Virus record (IMG/VR): IMGVR_UViG_3300043772_004025
Coordinates: 1 to 46,310 of that record
Direction: 5' to 3' (one strand)
DNA length: 46,310 nucleotides
Source of the DNA: a virus
Numbering within the stretch: the stretch's first letter is position 1; each line of letters starts with the position of its first letter. The notes beneath the pieces were generated by a model. The model did not search any database. It was not told the origin of the DNA and saw only the letters and a list, made by a program, of their open reading frames with translations. Shown here in pieces: positions 42,247 through 46,310 of this stretch. Made by a program: the position numbers and the translations under genes.

Positions 42247-42420
42247 TTAATTTTCTCCGTATATATCTTTTTTAGATTTTGTAACGGTAGGTTTTTCTTT
42301 ACAACTTTCACGAATTAACTTTTCCACAAAGGAAAACATTTTAAGACCATTTTCTTCACAATAGTTTTTTAATAACTCATGTGTTACGGAAGTTATTTTT
42401 ATGTTCTTATCTCTTTTCAT
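42247..42420 (-). CDS. Ribbon-helix-helix-like regulator (57 aa)
   Basis: A 57-residue protein read against the surrounding plus-strand genes. KNIKITSVTHELLKNYCEENG (about 5-25) looks like the RHH beta-strand and first helix, MFSFVEKLIRESCKE (28-42) like the second helix; the remaining 15 residues are a basic tail (KPTVTKSKKDIYGEN). This matches MetJ/Arc/CopG-type repressors in length and layout, which bind operator DNA as dimers in tandem. Behind its start lies a TGATATTTAT motif and two 12-bp direct repeats, the arrangement of an autoregulated repressor. The fold call is from pattern only, since no database search was possible. Confidence 0.6.
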   Translation of the reverse strand: MKRDKNIKITSVTHELLKNYCEENGLKMFSFVEKLIRESCKEKPTVTKSKKDIYGEN

Positions 42421-42434
42421 GGCGTTAGTATTAC

Positions 42435-42444
42435 ATAAATATCA
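42435..42444 (-). promoter_or_regulatory. TGATATTTAT motif before the RHH-like gene
   Basis: Exact minus-strand copy, 14 bases from the ATG at 42420. The first of the 12-bp direct repeats begins at its last base (42444), so a protein bound to the repeats would touch this putative promoter. Confidence 0.5.
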
Positions 42445-42477
42445 CACTAGTCATATAAAAGTATTACACTAGTCATA
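42444..42477. repeat. Two 12-bp direct repeats, candidate operator
   Basis: ACACTAGTCATA occurs exactly at 42444-42455 and 42466-42477, a 22-bp period, about two turns of the helix, so both face the same side. The second is enclosed by GTATTA and TAATAC, an imperfect inverted repeat (42461-42484). Located between the RHH-like gene and the sheath gene's start, it could control both. Confidence 0.65.
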
Positions 42478-42525
42478 CTAATACGGATTTATTCTTTACT
42501 TTAAAAAACTTTTGAAAAAACTGAC

Positions 42526-42534
42526 AATATTTAT
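42526..42534 (+). promoter_or_regulatory. AATATTTAT element before the tail sheath gene
   Basis: Plus-strand AATATTTAT, a one-base variant of the recurrent motif, 33 bases from the sheath ATG at 42568 and 49 bases downstream of the direct repeats. Confidence 0.4.
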
Positions 42535-42567
42535 ATTAAAAATAACATAAAGAAAAAAAATAATTAA

Positions 42568-45363
42568 ATGGCTTCACAAAAAATATTTGTATCACCAGGT
42601 GTTTTCACATCAGAAAAAGACCTGACCTTTGTAGCACAGCAAGTTGGTGTGACTACTTTAGGTCTAGCAGGTGAAACTCTTAAAGGACCAGCTTTCGAAC
42701 CAATTTTTATCACAAACTATGATGAGTTTTTGACAATATTTGGTGGTTTGAGTCCCGTAAAATTTGGTAACGATAAACCAAAGTATGAATTACCTTACAT
42801 AGCTAAAAGTTATCTAACTGAATCAAATCAGTTATTTGTAACTAGAACATTAGGTTTAACTGGTTTTGATGCTGGTTCTGGTTGGGCCATAGTTTCAAGA
42901 GCAAATTATGATCCTTCAACAATTGTTACTGGTATAACAACATCTACTTTTACAGCTGATTTTACTGGTAGTACTTACGCTAATATTACAGATGTAAATG
43001 CACAATATTTATACAACATAGGTTTGTTTCCAAACGGACCAACTTTAACAACAGCTGATGTACCTGGCGTAACAACAACATACCCCCAAGGTATTGTTTT
43101 TGATAGAACCACAGGTGTTAGTTTTACTGGTGTTTCAGCAACAATAACTCTTGTATCAGGAGCCTCTTTAACTGGTATAGTTTCTGGTACAGTAATAACT
43201 TACAGTGCTAGTGCTTACACACAATATGAAGGTATGGTTTTAGCCCTTTTAAGGTCTAGAGCTAATTACATAAATGATGTATTATATTGGTCTACTTACC
43301 AAGGTGGTGCTACAGGTTTAATTGGTGGATTGACTCCAACTTTAACTAATCCTTTAGCTCAATTTAGTTTATCAGCTTATACAGATATAGCTTTATCAGC
43401 CGTTTCGGTATACGATGTTTCTTTAGATAGAAATAGTAGAAACTATATAACAGGTTTATTAGGTGAAGATTGTCATGATAGAGGTGCTAGAGTTTATGTA
43501 GAAGAAATTTATCCTAACATGTTACAAGACTTATTAGATAATGACTATATTCTTGGTTTAAAACAAGAATTAGTTTATATGGATAATATTGAAAACTACA
43601 AACAACAATATCAAACACCTGAAACTCCTTGGGTAGTATCTGAACTTCGTGGTAATGAAGTAATTAAATTATTTAAATTTATTTCAATATCTGATGGTAC
43701 AGCTGCTAACACTGAGATTAAAATTTCAATACAAAATATTGACCTTGATAACAAACAATTTGATGTAATAGTTAGACAGTGGAATGATACTGACGCTAAC
43801 CCTTCAATACTTGAAAGTTACCCTAAATGTAATTTGGACCCAGCTTCTAATAATTTTATAGCTAGAAGAATTGGTACCGCTGATGGTGAATTTACTTTAA
43901 ACAGTAGATTTATTATGATGGTTATGAATGACAACGCACCTACCGACGCTTTTCCAGCTGGTTTTGAAGGTTATATTGTTAGAGATTACTTTGGTAACAC
44001 TGTTACTTCAGCAACGGATGTTTTATACATACCACCTTTTATTGACTATAAAACTTCTTACGACCTTACAAATGAAAGACTTAAAAAAGTATACTTAGGT
44101 ATTAGTAATACTAAAGGTATTGATTCTGACATGTTCCAATGGAAAGGTTTAACTGAAGCTGACACTTATTGGACCGCAACAACTAAAGGTTTCCATATGG
44201 ATAGTGGGGCCACAATAGCTGGTAATTTTAGTGTTGGTCAGTTTGGTTTCACAGACTTATTAGCAATTCAAGGAACTACTTATGAAAGTGCTGTAGCCAG
44301 AAAATTCACTTTAGTACCTTACTTTGGTTTTGATGGATGGGATTGTCATAGACGTTCTAGAACTAATACGGATAGATACCGTGTAGGTAAACAAGGATTT
44401 ACAACTGGTTTAGCTAACGGACAATTTATTCAACTTGGGCCTCAAGACGGTACTTCTGACTTGTACGCTTATTTTAACGCTATTAAAACTTTCGCTAATC
44501 CTGAGGCCGTTAACATTAACGTGTTAGCAACACCTGGTATTGATTACGGTGATAACGCTTATTTAGTTCAAGAAACTATTGACATGGTTGAAGAACAAAG
44601 AGCTGACTCTGTTTATATCTTAACTTCACCAGAGAATGTAACTTATGATACATCTGATGATACAGTTGGTTTTGGATTTAACTCCGTGTCAATTAACGAC
44701 GCAGAATCTTTAGTTGATTTGTTAGACGCAGCGGACATTGATTCTAACTACACCGCCACATATTGGCCATGGATTCAAGAAAGAGATACTGAAAATAATG
44801 TTAACGTTTGGTTACCAGCAACTCTTGAAGTTTGTCGTAATATCGCTTTAACAGATAACGTAGCTTTCCCATGGTACGCAGTAGCAGGTTACACTAGAGG
44901 TTTAACCAACGCACTTCAAGCTCGTATCAAACTTACTGAAGATGATAGAGATACACTTTACGAAGGACGTGTTAATCCAATGGCTACTTTCACTGATGTT
45001 GGTGTTGTAATTTGGGGTAACAAAAACTTACAAGTTAAAGATTCTGTTCTTGACAGACTTAACATTAGAAGATTGTTGTTACAAGCTCGTAAGTTAATTA
45101 CAGCGGTTGGTATTAGATTGTTATTTGAACAAAATGACCAAATCGTAAGAAACCAATTCTTAAACTTAGTTAACCCAATCTTAGATAATATTAGAAAAGA
45201 AAGAGGTTTAGCTGACTTTAGAGTTCAGTTATCTAATGACCCTGAAGAAATCGACAGAAATGAAATGAGAGGTAAGATATTCTTAAAACCAATACCTACC
45301 TTAGAATACATTATTATCGAGTTCAATGTTACTCCTACAGGAGCATCTTTTGATAATGTTTAA
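42568..45363 (+). CDS. gp18: Contractile tail sheath protein (T4 gp18-like)
   Basis: A 931-residue sheath protein. The N-terminus SQKIFVSPGVFTSEKDLTF and the following GLAGETLKGPAFEPIFI are the classic sheath opening that pairs subunits into the hexameric handshake. The C-terminus keeps the conserved sheath core: TLYEGRVNPMATFTDVGVV, IWGNKNLQVKDSVLDRLN and IRRLLLQARKLI, then the closing FNVTPTG. It is much longer than T4 gp18 (659 residues); the extra material lies in the middle (about 120-650) as outward-facing domains. It forms the contracting outer tail. A strong terminator follows, and the gene is probably the last of its transcript. Confidence 0.93.
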   Translation: MASQKIFVSPGVFTSEKDLTFVAQQVGVTTLGLAGETLKGPAFEPIFITNYDEFLTIFGGLSPVKFGNDKPKYELPYIAKSYLTESNQLFVTRTLGLTGFDAGSGWAIVSRANYDPSTIVTGITTSTFTADFTGSTYANITDVNAQYLYNIGLFPNGPTLTTADVPGVTTTYPQGIVFDRTTGVSFTGVSATITLVSGASLTGIVSGTVITYSASAYTQYEGMVLALLRSRANYINDVLYWSTYQGGATGLIGGLTPTLTNPLAQFSLSAYTDIALSAVSVYDVSLDRNSRNYITGLLGEDCHDRGARVYVEEIYPNMLQDLLDNDYILGLKQELVYMDNIENYKQQYQTPETPWVVSELRGNEVIKLFKFISISDGTAANTEIKISIQNIDLDNKQFDVIVRQWNDTDANPSILESYPKCNLDPASNNFIARRIGTADGEFTLNSRFIMMVMNDNAPTDAFPAGFEGYIVRDYFGNTVTSATDVLYIPPFIDYKTSYDLTNERLKKVYLGISNTKGIDSDMFQWKGLTEADTYWTATTKGFHMDSGATIAGNFSVGQFGFTDLLAIQGTTYESAVARKFTLVPYFGFDGWDCHRRSRTNTDRYRVGKQGFTTGLANGQFIQLGPQDGTSDLYAYFNAIKTFANPEAVNINVLATPGIDYGDNAYLVQETIDMVEEQRADSVYILTSPENVTYDTSDDTVGFGFNSVSINDAESLVDLLDAADIDSNYTATYWPWIQERDTENNVNVWLPATLEVCRNIALTDNVAFPWYAVAGYTRGLTNALQARIKLTEDDRDTLYEGRVNPMATFTDVGVVIWGNKNLQVKDSVLDRLNIRRLLLQARKLITAVGIRLLFEQNDQIVRNQFLNLVNPILDNIRKERGLADFRVQLSNDPEEIDRNEMRGKIFLKPIPTLEYIIIEFNVTPTGASFDNV

Positions 45364-45380
45364 TCTTTAAATAATAAATA

Positions 45381-45404
45381 AAAAGTCCACTTCGGTGGAC
45401 TTTT
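45381..45404 (+). terminator. Strong rho-independent terminator after the sheath gene
   Basis: AAAAGTCCAC and GTGGACTTTT form a perfect 10-bp stem closed by a TTCG tetraloop and run into TTTTTTGTTTTT. It lies 17 bases after the sheath stop codon. The best terminator in the window. Confidence 0.93.
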
Positions 45405-45458
45405 TTGTTTTTAATAACTATTTATATATGTAGGAATAACTTATATAAATATTTTACC

Positions 45459-46310
45459 ATGAAAATAGAGTTAACATGTCAATGTTGTAATAAACCTTTT
45501 GAAACCGAATTTAAATTTAGAGATAAAAAATTTTGTTCTAGGGATTGTTATTTTGAAGACGTTAGAAACGGTAAGACAAAAATGGGCCGAAAAAAAGATG
45601 AAACCATTAGAGAAGTTAGAGAATGTAAAGTTTGTAATAAAGAGTTTGAGGTTAAGAAAAAACACTCCAAAGAAATTTGTTCGGACGAATGTAGATTAGT
45701 ATGGGGTGAAAAAGATAGTGTTAAAGAAAAAAGATTAAGCTCTATTAAAAAAACTGTACAAGAAAAATATGGTGTTAATCATATTTGGCATATAAAAGAT
45801 ATACATCAAAAAACAATTAATAGTCGGGACATGGGATTGGTTGTTGAAAAGCAGAAGGAAACTGTTCGTAAAAAAACTTTATCAAAATTAATACCAAAAT
45901 TAGAATCCAATAATTTAAAATTACTCTCTAATTATATGACAAATAAAAATGGTAACACATCACTGTCATATGAATTTGAGTGTTCAGTTTGTGATCATAA
46001 ATTTACAAGTACTTTATTAGAGTGTGGTATCATACCAAGATGTAGTAAATGTCATCCATCACAGAAAGATTCTAAACCACAGTTATTTATTCAAGAATTT
46101 TTAAATCAAAAAAATATAAAATATATCCAAAACAATAGAAAAATTATTTCTCCTTTTGAAATAGATTTTTATTTACCTGATTATAATTTAGGGATAGAAG
46201 TTCATGGACTTTATTATCACAGTGAATTAAATGGTAAGGATAAAAATTATCATATTAATAAATCTAAAATGGCAGAAAAAAATAGTGTTAAATTAATTCA
46301 AATATTTGAG
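45459..46310 (+). CDS. Homing endonuclease, Vsr/EDxHD-like, partial (C-terminus beyond window)
   Basis: The frame is open from the ATG at 45459 to the window end, 284 residues so far. Three Cys-pair zinc-finger-like segments are visible: C7/C10 with C26/C30, C56/C59 with C74/C78, and C175/C178 with C195/C198. A KYGVNHIW segment (103-110) resembles the short DNA-binding elements of phage homing enzymes. The nuclease part reads FEIDFYLPDYNLGIEVHGLY (233-252), with YYHSE right after, then YHINKSK and VKLIQIFE, the pattern of EDxHD enzymes such as I-Bth0305I. It would cut DNA in phage genomes lacking it. A TATAAATA element (45444-45451) just before the start may be its promoter. Confidence 0.72.
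   Translation, partial: MKIELTCQCCNKPFETEFKFRDKKFCSRDCYFEDVRNGKTKMGRKKDETIREVRECKVCNKEFEVKKKHSKEICSDECRLVWGEKDSVKEKRLSSIKKTVQEKYGVNHIWHIKDIHQKTINSRDMGLVVEKQKETVRKKTLSKLIPKLESNNLKLLSNYMTNKNGNTSLSYEFECSVCDHKFTSTLLECGIIPRCSKCHPSQKDSKPQLFIQEFLNQKNIKYIQNNRKIISPFEIDFYLPDYNLGIEVHGLYYHSELNGKDKNYHINKSKMAEKNSVKLIQIFE

Noticed and set aside
42444-42477. Direct repeats as part of a CRISPR array
   Set aside because: Only two 12-bp units with a 10-bp gap, no cas genes; an operator fits better.
45444-45451. TATAAATA as evidence for a T4-type late promoter system
   Set aside because: A single clear copy close to a start; the same bases read on the other strand give the ATATTTAT motif, so it does not independently support a T4 consensus.
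1-46310. tRNA genes
   Set aside because: Gaps between genes are mostly under 100 bases and none shows a cloverleaf; none was supportable by eye.

Overview
The window looks like part of the genome of a large, AT-rich, contractile-tailed (T4-like, myovirus) phage. The support is a family B DNA polymerase, a dUTPase, a very large gp18-type tail sheath protein, gp13/gp14/gp15-like neck proteins around the strand switch, and many long beta-structured tail fibre proteins. Genes are tightly packed, often overlapping by 1-30 bases. Starts are mostly preceded by A/T-rich stretches with no recognisable Shine-Dalgarno sequence. That start context fits a Bacteroidetes host, but this is inference; the sequence does not name the host. 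No integrase, rRNA, tRNA or CRISPR array was seen.

Layout. (1) 1-9610, minus strand: a glycan-modification island of twelve genes (one cut by the window edge). It holds two FkbM-type and two MycE/TylE-type methyltransferases, a DegT-type sugar aminotransferase, GT10 and GT11 fucosyltransferase-like proteins, a GT25 protein, several GT2-like proteins and one unknown. (2) 9617-12989, minus: a small hypothetical, an HslV-like Ntn hydrolase, dUTPase, a PolB-type 3'-5' exonuclease and a further glycosyltransferase, closed off upstream by a hairpin terminator near 13052-13075. (3) 13102-19573, minus: a tiny Cys-containing peptide, four poorly known proteins that may be virion components (one WYL-like), DNA polymerase, a conserved small protein and a BppU-like baseplate protein. 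(4) 19576-33175, minus: a fibre/adhesin region with five large beta-rich proteins (parallel beta-helix, PA14, LamG, YadA-like head repeats), a 2OG-Fe(II) oxygenase and small proteins, then a gp13-like neck protein. (5) 33226-35043, minus: an SNF2-type helicase. (6) From 35125 on the plus strand: gp14-like and gp15-like neck genes, another fibre and adhesin group, and the tail sheath gene with a strong terminator. The window ends inside a Vsr/EDxHD-type homing endonuclease. A 57-residue ribbon-helix-helix-like gene lies on the minus strand inside this plus block, with a pair of 12-bp direct repeats in front of it.

How the parts may work together: regions 3-6 build the neck, baseplate, sheath and host-recognition apparatus, and carry a recurrent upstream motif TGATATTTAT that I propose as the late promoter element. 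Region 1 has no membrane flippase or polymerase, so it looks like soluble enzymes that would build or decorate a short glycan (fucosylated, methylated, possibly amino-sugar containing) on virion proteins, DNA or host surface glycans. The combination of GT25, GT10 and GT11 proteins recalls the set that makes Lewis-type antigens in Helicobacter. This cassette and the RHH/operator module are the most interesting candidates for undescribed biology.
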